The notes: a model not told the origin generated them from the letters alone. Positions 1-8,724 are shown, numbered from the stretch's first letter. The stretch is DNA of 64,000 nucleotides from an uncultured Elusimicrobium sp. (GCA_902797165.1 CADBRU010000018.1:1-64000), one strand, 5' to 3'. Numbers and translations: made by a program.

Positions 1-369
1 AAAATATTTTTCCCAAGGGTCCTCATTGCAATGTACAGAAACGGAAACTGCTTTGGCATAATCACAACAGGAGCCGCCGCCTACCGCTAAGAGAAAATCC
101 ACGTTATGCTTGCGGGCGATTTCTATACCTTCTTTTAATTTTTCGGTAGTAGGATTGGGCATTACGCCGCCGTCTTCCACAATTTCTTTACCGTTATCTT
201 TTAAGATTTTAACAACCGCGTCATAAATCCCGTTCTTTTTAATGGAACCGCCACCGTAGATGAGTTGTACGGTTTTTCCGTATTTAGGGAGTTCCTTGTT
301 TAGATTTTGCAAGGCATCTTCCCCAAAGTAAAGTTTAGTTGGATTGGCATAGGTAAAGTTTCCTAACAT
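1..369 (-). CDS. Iron-containing alcohol dehydrogenase, N-terminal 123 residues (cut by window edge)
   Basis: Only the first 123 codons are in the window; the rest lies to the left. The ATG at 369 has AAGGAG six bases upstream. The product starts MLGNFTYANPTKLYFG, followed by YGGGSIKKNG (about residues 39-48) and AVGGGSCCDYAKA (about 96-108). The GGGSxxDxAK pattern is the nucleotide-binding signature of iron-dependent (group III) alcohol dehydrogenases, and the YGGGSIK element resembles the butanol dehydrogenase/YqhD branch. Members reduce aldehydes or ketones with NAD(P)H in the cytoplasm, which fits fermentation. The metal-binding histidines lie in the missing C-terminal half and cannot be checked. 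Confidence 0.85.
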   Translation of the reverse strand, partial: MLGNFTYANPTKLYFGEDALQNLNKELPKYGKTVQLIYGGGSIKKNGIYDAVVKILKDNGKEIVEDGGVMPNPTTEKLKEGIEIARKHNVDFLLAVGGGSCCDYAKAVSVSVHCNEDPWEKYF

Positions 370-714
370 AATACGCTCCTTGATTGAGATACTATATTGT
401 AGCAGTTGGAGTTAACTCCAAGTCAAGTAAAATAAAAATACTGTGCAATTTCTTGTTTAACTATCAAATACGCTTATAGATTACCTAATATTTGCCTGTT
501 CTTTCCCTGTTCCTCTGGGTAGGTAATTTGGAGTGTTTTTGGCAGATATTTCTCTGAAGAGGATGAGACGTCCAACAATGCTTTAGAATCCAATGGATAA
601 ACTTTTAAATTCCTGTTTTTTGCCTGTTAATTGCCTGTTAAACAGGGAATTGCGCGTCACACATACGGTGTTCTGAGAACCGGCAAGCCATCAAAAATTA
701 CTGCCCCACCATTT
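370..714. other. Intergenic stretch with short repeats, no convincing gene
   Basis: The 384-bp gap between the alcohol dehydrogenase and the glycosyltransferase (370-753) contains no gene I can support. It has an exact tandem 11-mer (TTGCCTGTTAA twice, 620-641) overlapping the palindrome CCTGTT-A-AACAGG (634-646), further CCTGTT copies at about 493-512 and 612-617, and a terminator at its right end. Read on the minus strand, one frame gives a short peptide containing NSLFNRQLTG with no start codon or ribosome binding site, so it may be the remnant of an old element. Confidence 0.5.
620..646. repeat. Tandem 11-bp repeat with overlapping palindrome
   Basis: TTGCCTGTTAA occurs at 620-630 and again at 631-641 with no mismatch. 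The second copy runs into AACAGG, forming the inverted repeat CCTGTT/AACAGG at 634-646. It lies in a gene-free stretch, and no function can be assigned. Confidence 0.6.
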
Positions 715-741
715 AAAAACCCACCGTAAAGGTGGGTTTTT
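715..741. terminator. Rho-independent terminator of the cinA-glycosyltransferase operon
   Basis: AAAAACCCACC, a 5-nt loop and GGTGGGTTTTT form a clean stem with A/T tracts on both sides. It lies 12 bp beyond the glycosyltransferase stop and should work in both directions. Confidence 0.85.
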
Positions 742-753
742 GATTTGGCAAAT

Positions 754-1830
754 CTATAATTTGGAAAACAGTTGATTAATCTTTTCAATCATAATTTGCG
801 TGGTAAAACGGGTTTTTACTTCTTCATGACCTTCCCGCGCTATTGATTGATAAGCAACCGCATGCTGCAGTAAAAAAGCAATTTGTTCGGCAAGTGCGTA
901 GGTTTGGCTAGGGGCAATTAATATTCCCGATACGCGGTCTTGTATAATTTCCGTTTGTCCGCCGGTATTGGTTGAAATGCTGGGCACCCCGCTATACATG
1001 GCTTCGCAAAGTACCAAACCAAAAGATTCCGGCACCAACGTAGGCAGCACAAACACATCTATATTTTGATAAAAAAGTTTCATATCGGTATAGAATTGCG
1101 GCCCTTTAATAAACTTTTCCATACCGCTTTTTTCAGTACAAGATTGATACGTTTTGGCAAAAGACCCGTCCACTTTTCCTGCCAAAACAAGTTCGCAATC
1201 CAGTTCGTACTTTTCACGCAAAATTTTAAGCGCATAGATAAGGTCTACAATTCCTTTATTTGCCACGATACGCCCGGCATAACCGATTTTAAAAACCGGT
1301 TTAGGTACATAATTTAAGTCTCTGACCGTTAAATTTGAGATATCTATCCCGTTATAAATTAAATGAAATTTGTGTTTACACGATTCACAAGCGGTTTTAA
1401 TTTGCAAATCATACACCATTTTAGAAACGCAAATAAAAGCATCCGCCTGACGCTGCAACCAAACATGATAAGGATCTTTTTTATTAGGGGTTACATTATG
1501 ACGGTATATGACTAATTTTAATTGCGGGCGTAACTTTTTTAACACCGCACAAAACCCGGCCATCGTACCGCTGTGACAAACTAAAATATTTATTTTTTCG
1601 GTGTCAATGAGTTGCAAAAAAGGCTTCCAACTAACCCATTTTTTCATTTTGCGCAACGCAATCGGATTTACTTTGGCTACTTCGGAAAATTTACGGATGA
1701 TATCTGTGGAAAGAGGATCTAGCGCAATAAAGTTTTGATGGCCGCAGCCTTGCCCTGCCTTGCAAAAATTATAAACGCATTGCTCTCCGCCGCCCCATAC
1801 TTTAGCATACACGATATGAAGTATATTCAT
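754..1830 (-). CDS. Glycosyltransferase family 4 (GT-B fold)
   Basis: This 358-residue protein transfers a sugar from a nucleotide-sugar donor, probably in synthesis of lipopolysaccharide or another surface glycan at the inner face of the cytoplasmic membrane. The N-terminal half starts MNILHIVYAKVWGGGEQ, with the GGGEQ loop typical of GT4 acceptor domains. The C-terminal Rossmann half contains KIGYAGRIVANKGI (about 180-195) and the retaining-enzyme E-x7-E element ESFGLVLCE (about 268-276), followed by SGVPSISTNTGG. The length is normal for GT4. The ATG lies 1 bp after the cinA stop, so it is cotranscribed and probably translationally coupled with cinA. No other glycan genes are adjacent, so donor and acceptor cannot be inferred. 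Confidence 0.9.
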   Translation of the reverse strand: MNILHIVYAKVWGGGEQCVYNFCKAGQGCGHQNFIALDPLSTDIIRKFSEVAKVNPIALRKMKKWVSWKPFLQLIDTEKINILVCHSGTMAGFCAVLKKLRPQLKLVIYRHNVTPNKKDPYHVWLQRQADAFICVSKMVYDLQIKTACESCKHKFHLIYNGIDISNLTVRDLNYVPKPVFKIGYAGRIVANKGIVDLIYALKILREKYELDCELVLAGKVDGSFAKTYQSCTEKSGMEKFIKGPQFYTDMKLFYQNIDVFVLPTLVPESFGLVLCEAMYSGVPSISTNTGGQTEIIQDRVSGILIAPSQTYALAEQIAFLLQHAVAYQSIAREGHEEVKTRFTTQIMIEKINQLFSKL

Positions 1831-1831
1831 G

Positions 1832-3073
1832 CTATCTCCGGCTTGCTTTGATTTCTTCCAGCAGCCAATCTAAGGCCTTTACAGATGCCTTGGCAATATT
1901 GCGCTCGCGCGTGGAAGCAAAGTGAAATTCTTGTGCTTTGGCGCCTTTCGGCCCGGCCACGGCAATCCACACCGTGCCGACGGGTTTTTCTTTCGTGCCG
2001 CCGTCCGGCCCGGCAATTCCGGTTGTGGAAACGGCCCAATTGGCACCCGTTACTTTGCGCGCGCCAAGAGCCATTTGCAATGCCACCGGTTCACTGACCG
2101 CACCGTATTTTTGCAAATCTGCCGCAGACACACCCAGCACATTTATTTTTACTTCATTAGCATATGAAACAATGCCGCCCAAAAAATAAGCCGAAGACCC
2201 CGGCACCGCGGTAATCAAGTGTGCCACGTTTCCGCCGGTGCAACTTTCCGCCGTGGCAATGGTTACACCTAATTTACTGATCTGCGCCGCAAAATAATTT
2301 TCCGGTTTATCGGCATTTTCCGCATAACGCAAACCTTCCAAAACAGTTTTTAATTTCCCCCATTGCGCGGCCAATTGTTTTTCCCCTTCTACACCTTTGG
2401 CCGTTAAGCGCAAACGCACAAAACCCGGCGAAGGCAAATAAGCCAATTTTAAGGCCGCGGGCAGTTGTTCTTCGTAAGACTCTAAGCGCACAGCCAGTTC
2501 CGATTCCGGCACCTCAAACACCGTCAGCATTTCATAGCGCACTAAATCTTTATCCAATCGTTTAATAAGGCGGGGCAAAACTTCATCTTGCATTAGTTGT
2601 TCCATTTCAAAAGGCACGCCCGGCAGAGACACCAAAATTTTACCCTCTTTCTCAAACCACATACCGCTTGCCGTTCCTTTTTTATTATGTAAGGCAATGC
2701 AATTATCCGGCAGCAGTGCTTGGTTTTTGTTGTATTCGTTCATAGTAGTACGAGGGTAACATTCCAATACTTCTTGCACCCATGCGTATGCCTGCTCGTT
2801 AAATACTAATTTACTGCCGAAATAATCTGCCAGGGTTTTCTTGGTTAAATCATCTTTGGTAGGGCCTAATCCGCCCGTTACAATGACCACTTGCGCCTGC
2901 TTAAAGGCCGCATCCACCGCTTGCACAATGGCTTGCGGCTCGTCGGCAATACTGCTCATAGCCACTGTATCAATGCCGATACGCGCCAATGCCTTGGCGG
3001 CGTATTGCGAATTAGTATCTAAAATTTGCCCGAGTAAAATTTCATCCCCGATTGTTACAATAAATGCTTTCAT
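1832..3073 (-). CDS. cinA: CinA-family protein: MoaB/MogA-like domain plus nicotinamide-nucleotide amidase
   Basis: This full-length CinA (413 residues) has an N-terminal molybdopterin-binding-like domain (residues 1 to about 165: TIGDEILLGQILDTNS, TGGLGPTKDDLTKKT, SLPGVPFEME). Its C-terminal PncC domain (about 255-410) has the catalytic-serine motif TAESCTGG and STTGIAGPDGG. The family deamidates nicotinamide mononucleotide for NAD salvage, and the N-terminal domain carries ADP-ribose pyrophosphatase activity in some members. It is the first gene of a two-gene operon with the glycosyltransferase. A TACAAT box ends only six bases before the ATG and no Shine-Dalgarno is visible, so the mRNA is probably leaderless. 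Confidence 0.95.
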   Translation of the reverse strand: MKAFIVTIGDEILLGQILDTNSQYAAKALARIGIDTVAMSSIADEPQAIVQAVDAAFKQAQVVIVTGGLGPTKDDLTKKTLADYFGSKLVFNEQAYAWVQEVLECYPRTTMNEYNKNQALLPDNCIALHNKKGTASGMWFEKEGKILVSLPGVPFEMEQLMQDEVLPRLIKRLDKDLVRYEMLTVFEVPESELAVRLESYEEQLPAALKLAYLPSPGFVRLRLTAKGVEGEKQLAAQWGKLKTVLEGLRYAENADKPENYFAAQISKLGVTIATAESCTGGNVAHLITAVPGSSAYFLGGIVSYANEVKINVLGVSAADLQKYGAVSEPVALQMALGARKVTGANWAVSTTGIAGPDGGTKEKPVGTVWIAVAGPKGAKAQEFHFASTRERNIAKASVKALDWLLEEIKASRR

Positions 3074-3091
3074 ACTTTTATTGTAGCATTT
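3074..3091 (-). promoter_or_regulatory. Extended -10 promoter of cinA, predicting a leaderless transcript
   Basis: On the minus strand TGCTACAAT (hexamer at 3080-3085) is followed by six bases and then the cinA ATG (3071-3073). Transcription normally starts about seven bases after the -10 box, which would be at the A of the ATG. Confidence 0.55.
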
Positions 3092-3124
3092 ACGGCGTAG
3101 TTACACCAAAATCACAACCGGATA

Positions 3125-3277
3125 TTATTTTTTACACTTTTTAGATAAAGCACACGGTAAATTCGGAAAAAACGAGATTATTTTCCAATCGTGTTCCAAA
3201 AAATACTGCATTAAACTACTTGCCGCACAGGCACTGTCGGCATTCTCCCCGTCCTTTTTGCTCTTTTTACTCATCAT
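3125..3277 (-). CDS. Small Lys-rich hypothetical protein (50 aa)
   Basis: A 50-codon frame sits in the 360-bp gap between cinA and the nitroreductase. It starts MMSKKSKKDGENADSACAAS and ends in CALSKKCKK. A run of six G lies three bases upstream of the first ATG (or five before a second ATG at 3274) and could act as ribosome binding site. A TATAAT-like box lies further up in the AT-rich stretch at about 3315-3340. The peptide is basic with three Cys and one short hydrophobic stretch. I recognise no family. Size, codon use and position are compatible with a real small gene, but chance cannot be excluded. Confidence 0.4.
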   Translation of the reverse strand: MMSKKSKKDGENADSACAASSLMQYFLEHDWKIISFFPNLPCALSKKCKK

Positions 3278-3379
3278 TTCCCCCCGGAAACATCGTTACA
3301 TTACTCAATAGGACATTAACTATTATATATTATTTTTTAAATACAAAAACATTATATTTCACTTATAATCAGTTTTTCC

Positions 3380-3410
3380 TTGTCAAAGTATCTTTATTTT
3401 TTGCTACCAT
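3380..3410 (+). promoter_or_regulatory. Candidate promoter of the nitroreductase gene
   Basis: TTGTCA (3380-3385) precedes the extended -10 TGCTACCAT (hexamer 3405-3410) with a rather long 19-nt spacer. The ribosome binding site AAGGAG and the ATG at 3434 follow. Confidence 0.4.
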
Positions 3411-3433
3411 ACTTACAATACAAAGGAGATTTT

Positions 3434-3985
3434 ATGGAACTGGAACAAGCCATCAAAACCCGCCAAAGTGTGCGGAAATTTTTAGAAAAACCCGTCGAGC
3501 GTGAAAAAATTAATGCCTGTTTGGAGGCTGCGCGGCTTGCGCCGTCTGCGTGCAATTCCCAACCGTGGCATTATATAGTAATAGACGACCCGAAAGTAAA
3601 AGCCGATTTTTGCGAGCAAGTTTTCGGCGGGCTATATAATATAAGTAAATGGGTGGCCAATGCCCCCGTCATTATAGCGGTAGTGTCGGACCGCGGCAAT
3701 TTTACCAGCCGCATGGGTAATTATTTCCGCCGCACCGAATTTTATTTGGTAGATCAAGGCATTTCCGGCGAGCATTTTGTACTGCGCGCGCATGATTTGG
3801 GCTTAGGTACGTGCTGGATCGGGTGGCTTAATTCGGACAAAGCGGAAAAATTTTTCAAACTTCCTAAAGGGCGCAAAATAGAGCATTTAATTGCGCTGGG
3901 TTACCCCGCGCCGGAGGCCGCGCAAGCAAAACCCCACCCGCGCAAGCCCTTTGAAGAAATTGTCAGTTACAATGAGTTTAAATAA
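3434..3985 (+). CDS. Nitroreductase-family FMN oxidoreductase
   Basis: This 183-residue member of the nitroreductase superfamily is probably a cytoplasmic FMN-dependent NAD(P)H oxidoreductase; the substrate is unknown. Visible family features are the N-terminal RQSVRKF flavin-binding segment (about 11-17), PSACNSQPWHYIVI (about 35-49) and the C-terminal GLGTCWIGW (about 123-131), where the GLGT loop contacts FMN. Paralogues often act on quinones, nitroaromatics or flavins. The start at 3434 was chosen because AAGGAG lies six bases upstream; a longer frame from a TTG at 3380 would overlap the promoter. It is monocistronic, closed by a terminator just after the stop. Confidence 0.88.
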   Translation: MELEQAIKTRQSVRKFLEKPVEREKINACLEAARLAPSACNSQPWHYIVIDDPKVKADFCEQVFGGLYNISKWVANAPVIIAVVSDRGNFTSRMGNYFRRTEFYLVDQGISGEHFVLRAHDLGLGTCWIGWLNSDKAEKFFKLPKGRKIEHLIALGYPAPEAAQAKPHPRKPFEEIVSYNEFK

Positions 3986-4015
3986 AAAAGGGTGATTATA
4001 AAATCACCCTTTTTT
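3984..4015. terminator. Bidirectional terminator between nitroreductase and pilin-like gene
   Basis: GGGTGATT (990-997 of this kilobase) pairs with AATCACCC (4002-4009), flanked by A6 on the left and T6 on the right. It serves the two convergent genes on either side. Confidence 0.9.
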
Positions 4016-4029
4016 AGAAGATAAATAGT

Positions 4030-4470
4030 TTAGCAACATTGGCAATTATCATACCCAACATCTTCAATTTGCAACAATTTAGAATAATCTAAAGATGCTT
4101 CTTGGCCAACACAATCTGCGGCGTCATGATCTTGAGATAAAACAAAACTACCATCGTCCAAATAACACAAGCACACATCTTCTTTTTCGTATAAAACAGC
4201 CGCTAACACATTAGTTGGTGAAGGGCTAGTTTCATAACGAAAATATTCATTATCTTCTATATCTATAGATAAGTCATCCAAACTACAAAGACTATTTGTC
4301 TCTAATCTACATACTTGTTGTGCTTGTCCTATACTTTTTGCATTAGTAAAAGCCTCAGCAAACCGAGATTTTACTACTGCTTTTTTATATTGCGGCAGAG
4401 CAATCGCGGACAAAATACCGATAATTAATACAACTACTAATAGTTCAATTAAGGTAAAACCTTTTTGCAT
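4030..4470 (-). CDS. Type IV pilin-like protein, Cys-rich (146 aa)
   Basis: The product starts [11 protein letters not shown] and continues through a class III/IV prepilin helix ending in SAIALPQY, so it should be cleaved after the Gly at position 4 by a type IV prepilin peptidase and methylated on Phe. The ATG at 4470 has AAAGGAGG seven bases upstream; a longer in-frame start at 4548 is rejected because it buries the prepilin leader. The globular part (about 40-146) has eight Cys, including CLC and a terminal CQCC, suggesting disulfides. The gene stands alone between terminators among unrelated genes, like its relatives at 8293 and 16208. Whether it is a pilus subunit, minor pilin or pseudopilin cannot be told. 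Confidence 0.9.
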   Translation of the reverse strand: MQKGFTLIELLVVVLIIGILSAIALPQYKKAVVKSRFAEAFTNAKSIGQAQQVCRLETNSLCSLDDLSIDIEDNEYFRYETSPSPTNVLAAVLYEKEDVCLCYLDDGSFVLSQDHDAADCVGQEASLDYSKLLQIEDVGYDNCQCC

Positions 4471-4573
4471 AATATGCCTCCTTTGTAAAACGGATATTAC
4501 CGTTATTATTATAACAAAAAGAGCGGATATACTGATTCTTTTAGCCATATATTTTCCCTACGCGCATGCACAT

Positions 4574-4603
4574 TTGCGCGCAAGCGCGCGAAAATTATAC
4601 AAT
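4574..4603 (+). promoter_or_regulatory. nifJ promoter overlapped by a GC-rich palindrome (candidate operator)
   Basis: TACAAT at 4598-4603 is a plausible -10 box, 68 bp before the nifJ ATG. The preceding 20 bases contain GCGCGC-AA-GCGCGC (4576-4589), covering the spacer and a weak TTGCGC -35. A perfect inverted repeat at this place is typical of a repressor site, but no regulator is identified. Confidence 0.4.
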
Positions 4604-4671
4604 GTTAATGTAGTTTTGAACTGCCACCTCGGCAGCAAACGTTTTACATTACCAACAAGGAGATTTACAGT

Positions 4672-7600
4672 ATGGCAAAATTAGTCGCTATGGATGGAAA
4701 CGCGGCCGTTTCTCACGTCGCGCACGCCACCAACGAAGTCATCGCCATTTATCCGATTACCCCCTCTTCCACGATGGGTGAAATCTGCGATGCAAAAAGC
4801 GCCAAAGGCGAAACCAACATTTGGGGTAATATCCCCGTTGTAACCGAAATGCAATCCGAAGGCGGTGCCTCCGGTGCAGTACACGGTGCTTTGACCGCCG
4901 GTGCTTTGACCACCACTTTTACGGCTTCTCAAGGTTTACTCTTGATGATTCCGAATATGTACAAAATCGCGGGTGAATTAACGCCGACCGTGTTTCACGT
5001 GTCTGCCCGTGCACTGGCTACCACCGCTTTATCTATTTTCGGTGACCATTCCGACGTAATGTCCGTACGCTCCACCGGTTGGGCGATGCTGTGCTCCGAC
5101 AACCCGCAAGAAGCCATGGATATGGCCTTAATTGCCCAAGCCGCTACGCTAAAAGCACGCGTGCCGTTTGTGCATTTCTTTGACGGATTCCGCACCAGCC
5201 ACGAACTAAACATGGTAGAACCCTTGACCAAAGAACAAATGGCCAGCATGATGGACGAAAAACTCATTGCCGAGCACAAAAATCGCGGCCTCAACCCGGA
5301 ACATCCGACCGTACGCGGTACTGCTGCTAACCCGGATGTATACTTCCAATCCCGCGAAGCAGTCAACAAATTTTACAATGCCGTACCCGAAATCGTGAAA
5401 GAAAAAATGGCCGAATTTGCCAAAATGACCGGCCGCAAATACGATTTATTCCAATATGTCGGTGATGCCGATGCCGAACGCTTGATCGTGGTAATGGGTT
5501 CCGGCGCCGACGTGGCACAAATTGTCGCCGAAGCCATGAAAGGTGAAAAAGTGGGCGTACTCAAAGTTAAATTATTCCGCCCGTTCTCTATTGCCGATTT
5601 CATCCGCGTCATCCCGAACACCATCAAGAAAGTAGCCGTTTTGGACCGCACCAAAGAACCGGGTTCCTTAGGTGAACCTTTGTTCCAAGATGTTTGCGCG
5701 GCTTTCTTAACCAAAGAAGCCAAAGCCAAATTTGCGGCCACTCCGCTCATCGTTGGCGGACGCTATGGTATCGGTTCTAAAGACTTTACCCCCGCCGATG
5801 TCAAAGCCGTATTTGACAACTTGGCTTTGAAAGAGCCGAAAAAGAATTTCACCGTCGGTATTAAAGATGATTTGACCAATTCTTCTCTGCCGGCTGCCAA
5901 ATTTGAAAACAAAGCAGACAAAGATATTTTTGCCGCTATGTTCTACGGGTTGGGTTCTGATGGTACCGTCGGTGCTAACAAAAACACCATGAAAATCATT
6001 AGCGCCAACGGTTTCTTTGCGCAAGGTTATTTCGTGTATGACTCCAAGAAATCCGGCTCTATGACCACCTCTCACATCCGCTTTGGTAAAAATTATATCC
6101 GCGCTCCGTATCTCATCCAAGCCGCTGACTTTATCGGCGTGCACATGTTTGACTTCTTGGATAAATACGACGTACTCGGCAAAGCCAAAGAAGGTGCTAC
6201 CGTTTTAATCAATGCTCCGTATTCTGCCGAAGAATTATGGGGTCATTTGACCGCGGAAGTACAAAAACAAATCATTGATAAAAAACTAAAAGTTTATACC
6301 ATTGATGCTTCCGATATTGCTTTGGCCACCGGTATGGGCAGCCGCACCAACACCATCATGCAAACCGCATTCTTCGGTATTGCCGGCGTAATTCCGACCG
6401 AAAAAGCCATTGCCGATATTAAACACGCCATTGAAAAGACCTATTCTAAGAAAGGTGAAGAAGTCGTACAAAAGAACTACAAGGCAGTAGACGCCGCCTT
6501 GGCGGGACTACACGAAGTAAAATATCCGGCCAAAGTAACCTCTACCAAACACACCAAAGCCCCCGTACCGGCCGATGCCCCGGCGTTTGTAAAAGACGTC
6601 TTGGGCGAAATGATTGCCGGACGCGGTGACGAACTTCCGACCTCTAAGATGCCGGAAGGCGGTGTATTCCCCACGGGTACTACCCAATATGAAAAACGCA
6701 ATATTGCTATTCAAGTACCGGCTTGGGATCCGAATACGTGTATTCAATGCGGTTTCTGCTCTATGGTCTGCCCGCACGCGGCCATTCGCATTAAATCTTA
6801 TGACCCGGCTGCTTTAAAAGACGCTCCGAAAACCTTTAAATCTGCCGACGGTAAAGCCGACCTTGCCGGACAAAAATTCACCGTACAAATTGCGGTAGAA
6901 GATTGTACCGGGTGCGGCGCTTGTATCTTTAACTGCCCGGCTAAGAACAAAGAAAATCCGGAAAAGAAAGCCATCAATATGGTCCATCAACTGGAAGTAC
7001 GTGACAATGAAATTGATAACTTCGCTTTCTTCTTGGGTCTCAAACAAGCCGACGTCAAAACCAAAAAAGAAACCGTCAAAGGTTCTCAACTTAGAAAGCC
7101 CTTGTTTGAATTCTCCGGTGCGTGTGCCGGCTGCGGTGAAACTCCGTATGTAAAACTCTTAACCCAATTATTCGGTGACCGCTTGGCAGTAGCCAACGCA
7201 ACGGGTTGTTCCTCCATTTACGGCGGTAACTTGCCGACCACTCCGTATTGCAAACGCGAAGACGGTAAAGGCCCCGCTTGGTCCAACTCCTTATTTGAAG
7301 ACAACGCCGAATTTGGTTTGGGTATCCGCATAGCATATGACCAATTGTCCAAAGACGCGATTGCCCTACTCAAAGAAACCAAAGAAGGTTGCCTCAAAGA
7401 CCATGCGGCCTTAGTGGACGCCTTGCTAAGCAATGCCCAAAAGACCGATGCCGAAATTGAAGAGCAACGCAAAAACGTGGCGGCATTGAAAGAAATCTTG
7501 GCCAAAACCGATTGCGAAAAAGGAAAACGCCTCCTCAGTTTTGCAGACTATCTCGTACGCAAATCTGTGTGGATCTTGGGTGGTGACGGTTGGGCCTACG

Positions 7601-8232
7601 ATATTGGTTACGGCGGTTTAGACCACGTATTGGCCTCCGGCAAAAACATCAAAATCTTGGTGCTTGATACCGAAGTATACTCCAACACCGGCGGTCAAAT
7701 GTCTAAAGCCACGCCGCTAGGCGCAAAAGCCTTATTTGCCGCGGGCGGTAAGACCATGCCGAAGAAAGACCTCGGTATGATTGCCATGACCTACGGTAAC
7801 ATCTACGTGGCTCAAGTGGCCATGGGTGCCAATATGAATCAAGCCATTCAAGCCTTAGCCGAAGCCGATGCTTACAACGGTCCGGCCTTGGTAATTGCCT
7901 ACTCTCACTGTATCGCACACGGTATTGATATGTCTAAAGGTATGGGTGAAGCCAAACGCGCCGTACAGGCGGGACGCTGGATCTTGTACCGCTTCAATCC
8001 GGAAATGCGCTACGAAGGCAAGAACCCGCTTAAAGTCGATAGTCCGCTGACCGCGCCGACCTTGCCGTTAGCCGATTATATGAGTGGTGAAAACCGCTTC
8101 AAAGGCTTAATGCGCGATAACCCGGCCTTGGCACAAGAACTCATCAAACGTGCCGAGAGTGAATACGCTTGGAGACGCGACTTGTACAAACACTTAGCCG
8201 CTATCCAACCGGAAGAAAAAGTGATTAAATAA
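4672..8232 (+). CDS. nifJ: Pyruvate:ferredoxin (flavodoxin) oxidoreductase
   Basis: This single-chain PFOR of 1186 residues is the usual length for the homodimeric bacterial enzyme. It oxidatively decarboxylates pyruvate to acetyl-CoA and CO2, passing electrons to ferredoxin or flavodoxin in the cytoplasm. Domains in order are the N-terminal pyruvate-binding part with YPITPSSTMGE (about 25-35), the gamma/CoA domain, and two 4Fe-4S sites, CIQCGFCSMVCP (about 690) and CTGCGACIFNCP (about 744). The TPP-binding part follows, with CAGCGE (about 820), GDGWAYDIGYGG (about 971) and VYSNTGGQMSKATP. AAGGAG lies before the ATG. It is monocistronic, with strong codon bias and a strong terminator, as expected for a central, highly expressed enzyme of an anaerobe. 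Confidence 0.97.
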   Translation: MAKLVAMDGNAAVSHVAHATNEVIAIYPITPSSTMGEICDAKSAKGETNIWGNIPVVTEMQSEGGASGAVHGALTAGALTTTFTASQGLLLMIPNMYKIAGELTPTVFHVSARALATTALSIFGDHSDVMSVRSTGWAMLCSDNPQEAMDMALIAQAATLKARVPFVHFFDGFRTSHELNMVEPLTKEQMASMMDEKLIAEHKNRGLNPEHPTVRGTAANPDVYFQSREAVNKFYNAVPEIVKEKMAEFAKMTGRKYDLFQYVGDADAERLIVVMGSGADVAQIVAEAMKGEKVGVLKVKLFRPFSIADFIRVIPNTIKKVAVLDRTKEPGSLGEPLFQDVCAAFLTKEAKAKFAATPLIVGGRYGIGSKDFTPADVKAVFDNLALKEPKKNFTVGIKDDLTNSSLPAAKFENKADKDIFAAMFYGLGSDGTVGANKNTMKIISANGFFAQGYFVYDSKKSGSMTTSHIRFGKNYIRAPYLIQAADFIGVHMFDFLDKYDVLGKAKEGATVLINAPYSAEELWGHLTAEVQKQIIDKKLKVYTIDASDIALATGMGSRTNTIMQTAFFGIAGVIPTEKAIADIKHAIEKTYSKKGEEVVQKNYKAVDAALAGLHEVKYPAKVTSTKHTKAPVPADAPAFVKDVLGEMIAGRGDELPTSKMPEGGVFPTGTTQYEKRNIAIQVPAWDPNTCIQCGFCSMVCPHAAIRIKSYDPAALKDAPKTFKSADGKADLAGQKFTVQIAVEDCTGCGACIFNCPAKNKENPEKKAINMVHQLEVRDNEIDNFAFFLGLKQADVKTKKETVKGSQLRKPLFEFSGACAGCGETPYVKLLTQLFGDRLAVANATGCSSIYGGNLPTTPYCKREDGKGPAWSNSLFEDNAEFGLGIRIAYDQLSKDAIALLKETKEGCLKDHAALVDALLSNAQKTDAEIEEQRKNVAALKEILAKTDCEKGKRLLSFADYLVRKSVWILGGDGWAYDIGYGGLDHVLASGKNIKILVLDTEVYSNTGGQMSKATPLGAKALFAAGGKTMPKKDLGMIAMTYGNIYVAQVAMGANMNQAIQALAEADAYNGPALVIAYSHCIAHGIDMSKGMGEAKRAVQAGRWILYRFNPEMRYEGKNPLKVDSPLTAPTLPLADYMSGENRFKGLMRDNPALAQELIKRAESEYAWRRDLYKHLAAIQPEEKVIK

Positions 8233-8247
8233 GTTTAAGACTTATTG

Positions 8248-8281
8248 AAAAACCCCCGCTGATTATTTCAGCGGGGGTTTT
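8248..8281. terminator. Bidirectional terminator after nifJ
   Basis: AAAAACCCCCGCT pairs with AGCGGGGGTTTT across a short AT-rich loop. It also ends the convergent pilin-like gene on the other strand. Confidence 0.92.
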
Positions 8282-8292
8282 CAAAACTCTGC

Positions 8293-8724
8293 TTATTCTT
8301 GTCTTCCCTTTTTCATCCCTACTTTTTGACACCATTTATTATCATCATCCCAACAAGACCAAACGCCATCCCATTCTATTCCAATATATTTTGTGTCATC
8401 ATTAATAGGCACAGCATACAGCATATCTTCACTCCAATATTTCCAATCCTTTGTATAAAAGCAACTGGGATCACATTCGTCATTATCCCAAGGAGTAGGA
8501 GGTTCGAAACCACTTTTTTCAGCGAAATTATTTCCATACTGACATTGCCCCCCTTCCAACTGACATACTTGAAATGCTTGATACATATCTTTTAACATTA
8601 TTTTTGCTTCTGCTGTTCTAGCGCGTAACACTGCTTTTTCATATTGCGGCAATGCAATGGCAGATAATATACCGATAATTAACACTACTACTAATAGTTC
8701 AATTAAGGTAAAACCTTTTTTCAT
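8293..8724 (-). CDS. Type IV pilin-like protein, Cys-rich (143 aa)
   Basis: It starts [11 protein letters not shown] with the same prepilin leader and helix as the genes at 4030 and 16208, including [12 protein letters not shown], and should be processed by a prepilin peptidase after Gly4. A GGAGA-type ribosome binding site precedes the ATG. The soluble part (about 35-143) is acidic and Trp-rich, with six Cys spaced as CQLEGGQC, CDPSC, and one pair near the end. At nucleotide level the first 90 bases closely match the 4030 gene while the remainder diverges completely, so the gene family keeps the membrane helix and varies the exposed domain. It is monocistronic. Confidence 0.9.
   Translation of the reverse strand: MKKGFTLIELLVVVLIIGILSAIALPQYEKAVLRARTAEAKIMLKDMYQAFQVCQLEGGQCQYGNNFAEKSGFEPPTPWDNDECDPSCFYTKDWKYWSEDMLYAVPINDDTKYIGIEWDGVWSCWDDDNKWCQKVGMKKGRQE

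Noticed and set aside
4471-4548. N-terminal extension of the pilin-like gene at 4030
   Set aside because: The extra 26 residues would precede the prepilin leader, and the AAAGGAGG ribosome binding site lies directly before the inner ATG.
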